Of a DNA stretch of 64,000 nt, positions 48,511-57,634 are shown one piece after another. The stretch is taken from positions 3,658,001 through 3,722,000 of the forward strand of contig NZ_CP053085.1 in the NCBI RefSeq assembly GCF_013004105.1. Direction: 5' to 3'. Position 1 is the first letter of the stretch, and each line of letters starts with the position of its first letter. A program made the translations under genes and the position numbers. Source of the DNA: Gemmatimonas groenlandica. GTDB taxonomy: Bacteria > Gemmatimonadota > Gemmatimonadetes > Gemmatimonadales > Gemmatimonadaceae. A model generated the notes under the pieces. That model worked only from the letters and a program-made list of their open reading frames with translations, was not told where the DNA came from and did not search any database.

Positions 48511-49200
48511 ATGGAACGCGTCGCCCGAGGCCGGTATCGGCCCCCACCCATACCCCGGCTCATCGGCGCAGTGCTGACGGGGTGGGTGTTGTGCGTGGCG
48601 GTCATCTTCGGTTGGTCGCGACGCGCGGCGGAGGGGCACGCCGATGCCATTGTCGTGCTGGGCGCGGCGCAGTACGGGGGACGTCCGTCACCGGTCCTGC
48701 GGGCCCGCCTCGACCACGCCCTCGCCCTCTGGAAGAGCGATCGGGCCACCCGTGTCGTGCTCACGGGAGGGCGTCGACCGGGTGATTTGATCAGCGAAGC
48801 GGCGGCAGGACGACGCTATCTCGTGCGACGCGGCGTGCCCACGCAGTCCATTCTCCTCGAGCCCGCCGGGCGCACGTCTCTGGCGTCGATGGAAGGCGCG
48901 GCGGCGCTGCTCAAGGCGTGGCGTGACTCACTGCCAGTGGCCGTCCGCGACACGATGCCCACTCGTCCCAGCGTGCTGCTCGTGAGCGATCCCTTCCATA
49001 TGCTCCGGCTTGACGTACTGGCTCGCCTGCACGGGCTGCGACCACTGCCGTCGCCCACGCGCACGAGTCCGATTTCGGCGAATCGCGCGGTAGCGATCGA
49101 GTATATGCTGCGGGAGTCGATCGCGTTGCCGACGGATGTCGCGCTGATGCTGTGGCTCGCCATAACCGGCGGGTCGGTAAGCGCGCCGACCACGCCGTAG
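48511..49200 (+). CDS. YdcF-family protein (DUF218)
   Basis: A 229-residue protein. An N-terminal membrane helix (LIGAVLTGWVLCVAVIFGW) is followed by the DUF218 domain: ADAIVVLGAAQYGGRPSPVL, RARLDHALALWKSDRATRVV, LTGGRRPGDLISEAAAGRRYLV, VLLVSDPFHMLRL. The family includes the envelope proteins SanA and YdcF; the biochemical role is unknown, and a link to vancomycin resistance or envelope integrity is known for SanA. Confidence 0.9.
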   Translation: MERVARGRYRPPPIPRLIGAVLTGWVLCVAVIFGWSRRAAEGHADAIVVLGAAQYGGRPSPVLRARLDHALALWKSDRATRVVLTGGRRPGDLISEAAAGRRYLVRRGVPTQSILLEPAGRTSLASMEGAAALLKAWRDSLPVAVRDTMPTRPSVLLVSDPFHMLRLDVLARLHGLRPLPSPTRTSPISANRAVAIEYMLRESIALPTDVALMLWLAITGGSVSAPTTP

Positions 49201-49230
49201 CTCCCGCTCCTGCAGTGAGGCGTCGGGCTG

Positions 49231-50511
49231 CTATCGCAGTCTCGGTCGGACCAGTCGTCGCGACCCGTTGCGTTCCACTTCGAACAGGGGGGCGGCAGCG
49301 ATGTCGTTACCGAACGACATAACAGTGCCCTCGCTGGTGCCTGGCGCCATGACCCGCGCCGCCGTGAGGAACGAATACCCATCAGCCCCGCTCATCGCGG
49401 TGACGTAGCCCATGTCGATGAGCGAACCAACGGTGATACGACTGAGTGGCATGCCTCCCGGTTGCGCGTAGCCCTGCATCAGTTCGTTGCCGAATATCGA
49501 GCGGCGCCAGTGCGAATCGCGCGTGCCAGTCGCGCCGGAATTCTCCACCGGCACACCGACACCGGCGAAGCTGAAGCCCGGCGTGCTCGCGAACTGTGCC
49601 CGCGCCTCGGCGCCGTTGAAGGAGGGATCATCACCGCCGGCGCCGACGAGCAGCTGCCGCTGATAATTCCAGAGCGTGCCGATGCCGAGGATGTGTCCCA
49701 TCTCGTGCAGCACGACGTTGTCCAGCGTGCCCTGCGCGAGCAGCAGCGCGAGATCGTCCTGATCGAGCTCGAAGAAGCCCATGATCGGCAGTTTGTTGCT
49801 CGAATTGACGTAGCACGGACTGGCCTGACCAAGGATCTTCCCCGCGCCGTCGATCGAGGCAATGCGCACGAACACGAGCAGGTCGTTGATACTTTCGTTC
49901 ACGGCGGGAATCCAACTCTGACACTCGCCGGCTGGCACGTTCAGCGGCACCGTACCGACGTCACCCGTGATGACCCGCCGCCACCGCGCCACCGCGCTGG
50001 CAAATGCCTCGCGCTGACGGGCGGTGCCGCCGTCACCGATAAAGCGCACCGCGATATCGAACTGCGAGGGGCGCACGCTGGCGCGAAAAGTGACCGAGCT
50101 GCCGGGTAGTGCGGGAGACGACGCCACCAGCGATTGCGTGATCGCGGTACCGAGCGTCCACGGTCCGGCGGAGGCGTACCCGGTGCTGTCGGTGATCGCG
50201 GTGCTACGCGCCACCGCGCCGGAATTCCCCGCTGGCGTGAAGGTGACCCTTACGTTCGGCACCGGACGTCCAGCATCGGTGAGCAGCCGCACACTCGGCG
50301 CAATCAGCAGCGGCGTATTCGGATCGCCGACCTGATTGTCACCGTCGGCCGCCACCAGTGCGGCGGGCACGATCGCGATCGGGCTGATCGCGTCGATCGG
50401 CGCGGATACGTTGTCGCTGCCGCAGGCGGCGAGTGAAAGTGAGGCGCCTACGGCCCACGCCACGCGAGCGACGTCGCGGAAGCGGAAAATCGAACGACCG
50501 GCATAGTGCAT
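49231..50511 (-). CDS. Leishmanolysin-like (M8) metalloprotease lipoprotein
   Basis: A 426-residue protein. The signal peptide ends SLSLAACGSD (lipobox). One Ig-like domain (about 45-145) comes first. The metzincin motif HEMGHILGIGTLW lies in the second half; the third ligand is probably His of TGTRDSHWRRS about 70 residues later, and GSLIDMGY gives a Met-turn-like element, the pattern of leishmanolysins. I start it at ATG 50511, with CAGGA as ribosome-binding site; ATG 50550 adds a His/Pro-rich stretch. It lies next to a larger relative, the two being a probable duplication. Confidence 0.82.
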   Translation of the reverse strand: MHYAGRSIFRFRDVARVAWAVGASLSLAACGSDNVSAPIDAISPIAIVPAALVAADGDNQVGDPNTPLLIAPSVRLLTDAGRPVPNVRVTFTPAGNSGAVARSTAITDSTGYASAGPWTLGTAITQSLVASSPALPGSSVTFRASVRPSQFDIAVRFIGDGGTARQREAFASAVARWRRVITGDVGTVPLNVPAGECQSWIPAVNESINDLLVFVRIASIDGAGKILGQASPCYVNSSNKLPIMGFFELDQDDLALLLAQGTLDNVVLHEMGHILGIGTLWNYQRQLLVGAGGDDPSFNGAEARAQFASTPGFSFAGVGVPVENSGATGTRDSHWRRSIFGNELMQGYAQPGGMPLSRITVGSLIDMGYVTAMSGADGYSFLTAARVMAPGTSEGTVMSFGNDIAAAPLFEVERNGSRRLVRPRLR

Positions 50512-50649
50512 GTGCAGTCCTGGCGGATGGTGATGGAGCTCCGGCTCCATCGCCGTACCTGAATGCTACGCGCACGCGACTACGCAGTTCCTCGGTTTCT
50601 CGCAGGCGCTGTGTTGACCGTCACATCGCCTGCCCGCGAGCCGCTCGGC

Positions 50650-52497
50650 TTATCGCTTTTCTCTTGGCATCCGTGCAATGCTGCCATCGGCGCGACGCTG
50701 CTTGATCTCGACGTCCGGCACCAGGTCGCGATATGGTGTGCCCGAGGTCGCTTCGAAGCCAAAGCCGCTACGAAGGGCGGCGGTGAGCGAAAACGCATCG
50801 GCGGCGGCGAGATTCACGGTATAGCCGAGATCCTGCAGCGAGCCCACCGTGATGCGACTGAGCGGTTGCACCTGATTGACCGCGAAGCCCTGCATGAGCT
50901 CACGCTGCATGATCGATGTGCGCCAGTGCGAGTTCACCGTGCCAGTACCGCCCGTGTTTTCCACGGGCACCGGATTTCCCGAGTACGTCACGGTGTTGAT
51001 CGCCGCGAACTGCGCACGTGCCGCGCTCCCTACGTAGTACGGGTCATTCGAGATGGACGTGTTCAGCAGCGAGCGCTGAAAATTCCAGACGGTGCCGATA
51101 CCGAGCACATGTCCGATTTCGTGAAGCACGACCTTCTCGAACTGCCCGCGTGCCACGAGCAAATCGACGTCGTACGTGTCGAACTCCATAAAGCCGAGAA
51201 ATGGGATCGCGTTGGCGTTCACGTAGCACGGACTGGCCTGTCCGAGGATGTTGCCGACACCTGGTGATCCCGGCCCGTCGATGGAGTCGATGCGGGCAAA
51301 GATGATCGTGTTCTGTACGGTACCGGTGACGGCCGGAGACCAATCACTGCAGGCGTTCGCGGCGGGGCCGGCCGGAATGCTCACGTTGGTGATGGTACCG
51401 ATGCTCCCCACAATCACCTGCCGCCATTTGGCCACCGCATTGGCGAAGGCGGTGCGTACCGGCAGCGATGCGTCACCAACGAAGCGGACGTCCACGTTGA
51501 ATGCGGACAACGTGACCGTGGTGGTGAACGTGGCCGACTTGGTCGGAATGGACGAGCTGGTGGCGATCAATGTTTGTGTGCTCGCCGTACCGAGTCGCCA
51601 GCTACCGACGAAGGCGGTGCCGTTGGCCGGATCAGAGATCACGGTGCCGCCGGTCACTGTGCCCGAGTTGGCGCCTGGCGTGAACGTGACCGGGACGCCG
51701 CCCACCGGATTCCCATAGACGTCGACCACGCGCACGCCGGGCGGGACGGCGATGTTGATATTCGCGACGCCCGCCTGATTGTCGCCGGTCACCTTCACCA
51801 GATCGGCGGCCGGTCCGGCGAGGGCGTTGACGCTGAACACGGCGGGATTGGCGCCGGTCGCCGTCGCGGTCACGATCTGCTGTCCGATCGCCGTGCCGAT
51901 CGTCCAGCCGCCGACAGTGGCAATACCAAGCTCGTTACTCGATTGCTGCGCGCCGAGCAGCACACCGTTGCCCTGCACGATGGTGAACACGATCGCGGCC
52001 CCGCTGACGGGGTTGCCGTACTGGTCTTCGGCGCGCACGGCGGGTAGCACTGGCACCGGCGTGTTAACGGTGGCCTGTTGGTCGGTGGCACTCACCGGCG
52101 TGAGCCGTGACAACGGACCGGCATTGGCCGTGGCCGTGAAGGTGACGACGGCAATGCCATCGGCGCTGGCCTGCAGTGTCTGCTGGCCGGCGGTCGTGCC
52201 AAGTGTCCAGCCCCCCGATGTGGCATCTCCGCTGCCGGTGGTGCGGATCGAGTCGTTCACGACCTTGCCGCCTCCGCTCGTGATGCGCCACCGCACCATG
52301 ACATTCTTGACGCCCTTCCCCTTGGCGTCAGTGATGCGCACGGCAGGCACGGCGGCCACCGAGGCCGCCACCGCAGCGGCCACGGTGGTGCTGGCGGTAG
52401 GCGCGGCGGCACTGGGCACCTGCGGGTCGCTGCCGCAGCCGACGAGCACCCCGAGCGCGCCGACCAACAGGAGGGCCCGGCGAGTGGAAAGCGTCAT
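50650..52497 (-). CDS. Leishmanolysin-like (M8) metalloprotease lipoprotein with several Ig-like domains
   Basis: A 615-residue protein. The signal peptide ends LGVLVGCGSD (lipobox). Three or four bacterial Ig-like repeats follow (for example DAKGKGVKNVMVRWRIT, DQYGNPVSGAAIVFT, DVYGNPVGGVPVTFTPG). The C-terminal protease domain has HEIGHVLGIGTVWNF, TVNSHWRTSIM as third-ligand region, and VGSLQDLGYTVN. Its protease domain is closely related to the neighbour at 49231-50511. An outer-surface protease displayed on a stalk is the likely picture; the substrate is unknown. Confidence 0.85.
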   Translation of the reverse strand: MTLSTRRALLLVGALGVLVGCGSDPQVPSAAAPTASTTVAAAVAASVAAVPAVRITDAKGKGVKNVMVRWRITSGGGKVVNDSIRTTGSGDATSGGWTLGTTAGQQTLQASADGIAVVTFTATANAGPLSRLTPVSATDQQATVNTPVPVLPAVRAEDQYGNPVSGAAIVFTIVQGNGVLLGAQQSSNELGIATVGGWTIGTAIGQQIVTATATGANPAVFSVNALAGPAADLVKVTGDNQAGVANINIAVPPGVRVVDVYGNPVGGVPVTFTPGANSGTVTGGTVISDPANGTAFVGSWRLGTASTQTLIATSSSIPTKSATFTTTVTLSAFNVDVRFVGDASLPVRTAFANAVAKWRQVIVGSIGTITNVSIPAGPAANACSDWSPAVTGTVQNTIIFARIDSIDGPGSPGVGNILGQASPCYVNANAIPFLGFMEFDTYDVDLLVARGQFEKVVLHEIGHVLGIGTVWNFQRSLLNTSISNDPYYVGSAARAQFAAINTVTYSGNPVPVENTGGTGTVNSHWRTSIMQRELMQGFAVNQVQPLSRITVGSLQDLGYTVNLAAADAFSLTAALRSGFGFEATSGTPYRDLVPDVEIKQRRADGSIARMPREKR

Positions 52498-52592
52498 AGG
52501 AGAAATTGGGGAGAGAATTGAGCTGCAGTGATCAAGGTCGGTTCGTGCGCCTGGGGTTCCGACTTTCGTGACCAGCCCCCCAATATTGAACC

Positions 52593-53903
52593 ATGCGCAT
52601 TCCAGTCGAGAGTTATCACCTCCCGAACGGCCTGCATGTGGTGCTCTCTGAGGATCACACGGCGCCGATCGTCGCGGTCAATTTGTGGTATCACGTAGGT
52701 TCGGCCAATGAGCGGCTTGATCGCACGGGTTTCGCCCACCTGTTCGAGCATATGCTGTTTCAGGGGTCGGCGAACGTCGAGGCCAACGAACATTTCGAAC
52801 TCGTCCAACGCGCTGGCGGGACCCTGAACGGGTCCACCTGGCTCGATCGGACCAACTACTACGAAACGGTTCCGTCGCATCAGATCGCGCTGGCGCTCTG
52901 GCTCGAGGCAGACCGGATGGGTCGGATGCTGCCGGGGCTCACGCAGCAGAAGCTCGACACGCAACGCGACGTCGTGAAGAACGAACGTCGCTGGTCGGTC
53001 GACAACCAGCCTTATGGCACGTGGTGGGAGCGCCTGCCGGCGCTCTGTTTCCCGGAAGAGCATCCGTTCCATCACTCGTTGATCGGGTCCATGGAGCATC
53101 TGACCGACGCGTCGCTCGACGACGTGGCGGACTTCTTCCGGACGTACTACACCCCGGACAACGCGGTGCTCACGGTCGCCGGCGATTTTGATCGCACCGA
53201 GACCATGCGCCTCATCGAGGAGTACTACGGCGCGATTCCCCGTGGTGCGCCACGTCCGCCGCTTCGCGACATGATGCTACCGTCCACCTTCGGAGACACG
53301 CGCCGTACGGTGGTACCCGATGCAGTCGCGTTGCCGCGTCTATTCGTTGCCTGCCGCACCCCGGTGTTCGGCAGCGATGGCTATTACGCTGCGTCGCTGG
53401 CTGCGGCCGTGCTCGGCTTGCGTACCGGCTGTCGCCTGGAGCAGTCGCTGGTGCGAAAGCAGCGCATTGCCTCACAGGCCAGCGCCTTCACCTACGATCT
53501 GGCGAAGGGCAGTGACCTGCTCGTGGTGGACGCGACGGCCCACCCCGACGTCACGCCGGAACAGCTGGAAGCGGCCGTGCTGGCCGAGCTCGATCTGATG
53601 CATCAGCATGGCGTGACGGACGTGGAGGTGCAGCGCGCCCGTGCGCTGATCGAAACGAGTTTTGTGACGAGCATGCAGTCGGCCGCCGAGCGCGCCGACC
53701 AACTGTCGCGTTTTGCCACGTACTTCGGCGATGCCGCCTTGATCAACGAACAGGTGGAGCGCTACGGCGCGACGACGACGGCGGCGGTCTCCGCGCTCGC
53801 CCGCGAACGACTTGGTCCCGACAATCGCGCCCTGCTGATGTTCGTACCGGCCGAGGAAGCGTCGGATACGGCGCCGGCCGAATTGGCGGAGGCGAGCGCA
53901 TGA
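52593..53903 (+). CDS. M16-family zinc peptidase, catalytic member
   Basis: A 436-residue peptidase. The inverted zinc motif HLFEH (HxxEH) is near residue 48 in GFAHLFEHMLFQGS, with the downstream Glu of the ERRWSVDNQPYG region. It is the classic pitrilysin/mitochondrial-processing-peptidase layout, single half (two domains). No signal peptide is visible. Its stop overlaps the start of a second M16 gene (ATGA), which lacks the zinc motif, so the pair probably forms the active heterodimer. Confidence 0.93.
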   Translation: MRIPVESYHLPNGLHVVLSEDHTAPIVAVNLWYHVGSANERLDRTGFAHLFEHMLFQGSANVEANEHFELVQRAGGTLNGSTWLDRTNYYETVPSHQIALALWLEADRMGRMLPGLTQQKLDTQRDVVKNERRWSVDNQPYGTWWERLPALCFPEEHPFHHSLIGSMEHLTDASLDDVADFFRTYYTPDNAVLTVAGDFDRTETMRLIEEYYGAIPRGAPRPPLRDMMLPSTFGDTRRTVVPDAVALPRLFVACRTPVFGSDGYYAASLAAAVLGLRTGCRLEQSLVRKQRIASQASAFTYDLAKGSDLLVVDATAHPDVTPEQLEAAVLAELDLMHQHGVTDVEVQRARALIETSFVTSMQSAAERADQLSRFATYFGDAALINEQVERYGATTTAAVSALARERLGPDNRALLMFVPAEEASDTAPAELAEASA

Positions 53904-55348
53904 CCGACACACTCGACGTTCCCGCGCAGGACTCGCAATCTCAGGAGATGCCCGTAGCGCCCCCGCGTCCCGGTGCGGGCACACCCAGCGACTATCGGTT
54001 CCCGCACTTCTCGACGCGCATTCTGGCCAACGGTCTGCGACTGATCGTGGCGAATGTGCCGGCGTATCCGGTAGTGACGACGCTGGCCGTGATCGAAGCG
54101 GGCGCCACGCGCGATCCGCGCGACTACGAAGGACTTGCGCAGCTCACCACGCGCGCGCTGGCGGAAGGGACGCGCGACATGAACGCGCTCCAGCTGACGT
54201 CGCGACTGGAGATGCTCGGGACCACGCTCGACACCGGTGCCGACTGGGACTCGGCGATCGTGCAGATCACCGCGCTGTCGTCGCGTATCGACGACGCGGT
54301 CGCGGTGTTGTCGGAAGTGCTGCGCTATCCGGCGTTCCCCGAGTCGGAGCTCGAGCGAATGCGTGGCGAGCGACTGGCCGATCTGGCGCAGCTGCGCGCC
54401 GAACCGCGTGGTCTCTCCGACGTATTCTTTTCGCGTTTGCTGTACAAGCCGGAATCGCGATTCGCGCGGCTGGCCGGTGGCGACGAGCAGAGCATCATGC
54501 GTCTCACGCGTGAGCGCGTGCAGGCGTATCACGCGGAGTTCTATCGTCCCGATTCCACCGCCCTGATGATGGTGGGCGATATCGACATCGAGCACGCGGT
54601 GAAGCTCGCCAGTGCGCACTTCGGCGATTGGACCGGCAAGGCGCCGCCAGTCACGGAGCCGATGGATGCGCAGCGCTTTCCAGAGTCGCGCGTGCATCTG
54701 GTGCACAAGCCCGACGCGCCGCAGTCGGAAGTGCGCGTGGGGCATGTCGCCATTCCGCGCCTGCACGAGGATTACTTCCCCGTGGTGGTGATGAACGCAA
54801 TCCTCGGCGGGCTCTTCTCCTCGCGGCTCAACCTGAATCTGCGCGAAGTGCACGCCTACACGTACGGCGCGCACTCGGCATTCGATTGGCGTCGCGCGGC
54901 GAGTCCGTTCGAAATTTCGACCGCGGTGGAAACGGCGGTCACCGCCGATGCGCTGCGTGAGATTGCCCTCGAGTTCACACGCATTCGCGAAGCGCCGGTG
55001 AGCGACGCGGAACTGTCGCTGGCCACGAGCTATCTGGTGGGCGTGTTTCCCATTCGCTTCGAGACCACCGCCGAGGTGGCGGGCGGGTTGGCCAACGTGG
55101 AGATCTTCCGGCTGCCCACGAACTACTTCGATACGTATCGCGACCGGGTGAGAGCGGTCACCGCGCAGGATGTGTTGCGCGTGGCGCAGACGCATCTCGA
55201 TCCGAGTCGATTGCAGGTCGTCGTCGTGGGTGATGCCACGGCGATCCGTCCGACCGTCGACGCGCTGTCGCTTGGACCCGTTACCGTGTACGACCCGGCA
55301 GCAGAAGATGGTGCTGCCGCGCCTGTGTCTCCCTCCTCAGCCTCCTGA
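53900..55348 (+). CDS. M16-family peptidase, non-catalytic partner
   Basis: A 482-residue M16 protein. It aligns in architecture (STRILANGLRLIVANVPAYP, TLAVIEAGATRDPRDYEGLA) but has no HxxEH where the zinc site should be, so it should not be catalytic alone. It retains the later substrate-binding strand YLVGVFPIRFETTAEVAGGL with Arg and the YRDRVRAVTAQDVLRVA helix. In known M16 pairs one subunit is catalytic and the other binds substrate. A Pro/Gln-rich leader of about 25 residues and a Ser/Ala tail flank the fold. Confidence 0.9.
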   Translation: MTDTLDVPAQDSQSQEMPVAPPRPGAGTPSDYRFPHFSTRILANGLRLIVANVPAYPVVTTLAVIEAGATRDPRDYEGLAQLTTRALAEGTRDMNALQLTSRLEMLGTTLDTGADWDSAIVQITALSSRIDDAVAVLSEVLRYPAFPESELERMRGERLADLAQLRAEPRGLSDVFFSRLLYKPESRFARLAGGDEQSIMRLTRERVQAYHAEFYRPDSTALMMVGDIDIEHAVKLASAHFGDWTGKAPPVTEPMDAQRFPESRVHLVHKPDAPQSEVRVGHVAIPRLHEDYFPVVVMNAILGGLFSSRLNLNLREVHAYTYGAHSAFDWRRAASPFEISTAVETAVTADALREIALEFTRIREAPVSDAELSLATSYLVGVFPIRFETTAEVAGGLANVEIFRLPTNYFDTYRDRVRAVTAQDVLRVAQTHLDPSRLQVVVVGDATAIRPTVDALSLGPVTVYDPAAEDGAAAPVSPSSAS

Positions 55349-55354
55349 ATCGAC

Positions 55355-55984
55355 GTGTCGCCAGCGAAGAAGTCCGTAACGAAGTCCGCGAAGAAAGCCG
55401 TGGTTGCGAAGCGCGTGAAGCCGCCCAAGTCGCCGTACTACGAAGTGCGTCGTTCGAAGATCCAGGGACGCGGTGCATTTGCGATCCTGCCGATCCGCAA
55501 AGGCAAGAAGGTCGACGAGTACTGGGGGCAGCCGATCACGCACGAGGAGGCCGACCGGCGGTACGACGACTCCGAAGGGCGTCATCATACGTTCCTGTTC
55601 GTACTCGACGACGACACGGTGCTCGATGCGCGGTTCGGCGGCAACGACGCGCGATTCATCAACCATTCGTGCGATCCGAACTGCGAGACGGTGATCGAGG
55701 ACGGCCATATCTGGATCAAGGCGATCAAGGCGATCAAGCCGGAGACGGAGCTGGTGTACGACTATCGCTTCGAGTGGCAGGACGAGTACGAGCCGGAGGA
55801 CGTGCGCTATTACGCCTGCCGGTGTGGCGCGAAGAAATGCCGCGGGACGATCCTGCGCATTCCGGTGTACCTGCGTCCGGCGATCAAGCAGTGGCTGGCG
55901 GGCAATGACGTGCCACTGCCGAAGAAGCCCAAGAAAGGCGCCAAGAAGGCCGTGAAGAAGGCCGCCAAGAAGGCGGTCCGCTGA
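55355..55984 (+). CDS. SET-domain protein-lysine methyltransferase with Lys/Ala-rich tails
   Basis: A 209-residue protein starting at GTG 55355. The SET domain (about residues 28-165) is complete: SKIQGRGAFA (cofactor loop), NHSCDPNCE near 102, ELVYDYRFEW with the catalytic-site tyrosine, and post-SET cysteines CRCGAKKCRG near 155. Both ends are histone H1-like: AKKSVTKSAKKAV at the start and KKGAKKAVKKAAKKAV at the end. The target may be a DNA-binding protein, ribosomal protein, or its own tail. Its stop overlaps the Nudix start (TGATG). Confidence 0.9.
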   Translation: MSPAKKSVTKSAKKAVVAKRVKPPKSPYYEVRRSKIQGRGAFAILPIRKGKKVDEYWGQPITHEEADRRYDDSEGRHHTFLFVLDDDTVLDARFGGNDARFINHSCDPNCETVIEDGHIWIKAIKAIKPETELVYDYRFEWQDEYEPEDVRYYACRCGAKKCRGTILRIPVYLRPAIKQWLAGNDVPLPKKPKKGAKKAVKKAAKKAVR

Positions 55985-56541
55985 TGGCGATCGAACGGCA
56001 GGGTCCGGGCAAGATCATCGGGACGCGCGGTTACACCGGCAAGGTGATCTCGATCGACATCGACACGGTACGCTTTCCCGACGGCTCGACCGGTCAGCTG
56101 GAGATGGTACGTCATCCGGGGGCCAGCGCGGTGGTGCCGCTGCTTGGCGACCTCGACGATGACCCCGAAGTCCTGCTGATCCGTCAGTATCGCTACGCCG
56201 CCGACGGGTACCTGTACGAGATCCCGGCCGGCCGACTGGATGCTGGGGAAGAGCCGCTGGCCTGCGCACATCGCGAGCTGAAGGAGGAAACCGGATACAC
56301 CGCTTCGCGTGTCGAACATCTGTTCACGATGTTCACGACCCCCGGCTTCACCGATGAGAAGATCCATCTCTTCATGGCGACGGGGCTCGAGGCTGGCGAG
56401 TGGAAGCGGGAAGCGGACGAGTTCATGGAGTTGGCGCCAACCAAGTTGTCGCGGGCGCTGTCCATGATCGAGCAGGGCGAGATCCAGGATGCCAAGACGG
56501 CGCTCGCTCTGCTGTATACCGCTGGCTTTCGTCTAAACTGA
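55984..56541 (+). CDS. Nudix hydrolase, ADP-ribose pyrophosphatase-like
   Basis: A 185-residue protein. The Nudix box is intact near residue 81: GRLDAGEEPLACAHRELKEE followed by TGY (GX5EX7REUXEEXGU). The leading VEMV/PGASAVVPLL and YRYAADGYLYEIPAG match ADP-ribose/nucleotide-sugar pyrophosphatases. It is translationally coupled to the SET gene by a one-base overlap. The functional link, if any, is not evident. Confidence 0.92.
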   Translation: MAIERQGPGKIIGTRGYTGKVISIDIDTVRFPDGSTGQLEMVRHPGASAVVPLLGDLDDDPEVLLIRQYRYAADGYLYEIPAGRLDAGEEPLACAHRELKEETGYTASRVEHLFTMFTTPGFTDEKIHLFMATGLEAGEWKREADEFMELAPTKLSRALSMIEQGEIQDAKTALALLYTAGFRLN

Positions 56542-56548
56542 CAGGATC

Positions 56549-56656
56549 TGTCCTCTTTCATTGTCCTCTTTCAGAGACATCGGAAAGCGAATGAATCCGT
56601 CCGTCCGCATCGTGACGTAGGATACGGCAGCACAAGTCGTTCTAATTTAACGACTT
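56549..56656. repeat. Direct repeat and hairpin after the Nudix gene
   Basis: TGTCCTCTTTCA occurs twice (56549-56560 and 56562-56573). AAGTCGTT and AACGACTT (56634-56641 and 56649-56656) form an 8-base stem with a 7-base AT-rich loop. The hairpin lies 150 bases before the ECF sigma gene; it may end the upstream transcript or be an operator. Confidence 0.45.
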
Positions 56657-56806
56657 AGGGTGGAGGGTTCCAGAAAGTTCCTTCCGGCACGCCCTGTGCA
56701 CTAGGTCCAGTGTGTGCGACGACATGGTCTGCCGGATCGTCCGGCCATCTGGTCGAAGCACCGTGAGTCTTCTGGCTCGCGTCACCGCAGGCGGAGGACT
56801 CGATCC

Positions 56807-57451
56807 ATGGCCGAACTGGCTCGCACGAAACTGACTTCACAGAACACCCCCGCGGTGCCGGTGCGCGAGCATCTGCGCAGCCTCGAGGATGGAGATGTGG
56901 TGTCGGCGTTCCTCGGAGGCGAGGAACGCGCCTTCGAAGAGCTCGTCGACCGGTACCAGGGTCGACTGCTGAACTTCGTCTACCGCACAATCGGTGATCG
57001 CGACCGTGCCGAAGATCTGGTGCAGGAAGTGTTCATCCGGGTGTACCGCCATATCGGACGCTTCGATCGCTCGAAGAAGTTCTCGACGTGGATCTATACC
57101 ATCGCGTCGAACCTGGCGAAAAACGAACTGCGCAACCGCTCGCGCAATCCGCTTGTGCTCTTCCAGACGATCAAGGCCAAGTTCGAGGACGAGGACCGCC
57201 CGCTCCAGTTCGAGGACGTGCACACACGCCCGGACGACCTGTTCCGGAAGCGTCACCTGAAGGAGATGGTGGAGCAGTCCGTCAGCCAGCTGCCGGCGCA
57301 TCACCGCGAGGTGTTCGTGCTGCGCGAACTGGAAGGCAAGTCGTACGAGGAGATCGCCGAAATCACCGGTGTGAACCTTGGCACCGTGAAGTCGCGCCTC
57401 AACCGTGCCCGAACCGCATTTGCCGACATCATCGCGCCATTGGTGCGATAG
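56807..57451 (+). CDS. ECF-type RNA polymerase sigma factor, RpoE-like
   Basis: A 214-residue sigma factor from ATG 56807, preceded by GGCGGAGG. Region 2 (about 38-100): FEELVDRYQGRLLNFVYRTI, DRAEDLVQEVFIRVYRHI, FSTWIYTIASNLAKNELR. Region 4 (about 150-205): QLPAHHREVFVLRELEGKSY, EEIAEITGVNLGTVKSRLNR. No sigma 3 domain. It is followed by a zinc-binding anti-sigma gene on the same strand, separated by a strong hairpin. Confidence 0.94.
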   Translation: MAELARTKLTSQNTPAVPVREHLRSLEDGDVVSAFLGGEERAFEELVDRYQGRLLNFVYRTIGDRDRAEDLVQEVFIRVYRHIGRFDRSKKFSTWIYTIASNLAKNELRNRSRNPLVLFQTIKAKFEDEDRPLQFEDVHTRPDDLFRKRHLKEMVEQSVSQLPAHHREVFVLRELEGKSYEEIAEITGVNLGTVKSRLNRARTAFADIIAPLVR

Positions 57452-57473
57452 GCACACGTCGAACGCGCTGGAC

Positions 57474-57513
57474 CATCACCCCCCGCCCGGGATTGCCCTG
57501 GCGGGGGGTGATG
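57474..57513. terminator. Strong stem-loop between sigma and anti-sigma genes
   Basis: CATCACCCCCCGCC (57474-57487) and its exact complement (57500-57513) form a 14-base GC-rich stem with a 12-base loop. CGTTTGG follows, too short for an efficient T tract. It could partly terminate transcription or protect the sigma mRNA, so that the anti-sigma gene is expressed less than the sigma gene. Confidence 0.7.
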
Positions 57514-57634
57514 CGTTTGGATACAGCGCACCAGGCGGAACCGCTTGCCGGACCACGGGTATCCTGCCGTGCGATCGTCAATCCGGCGGCTGCCGCCTGA
57601 GCGATGTCTCCCAACACGGATCAATACCGTACCG

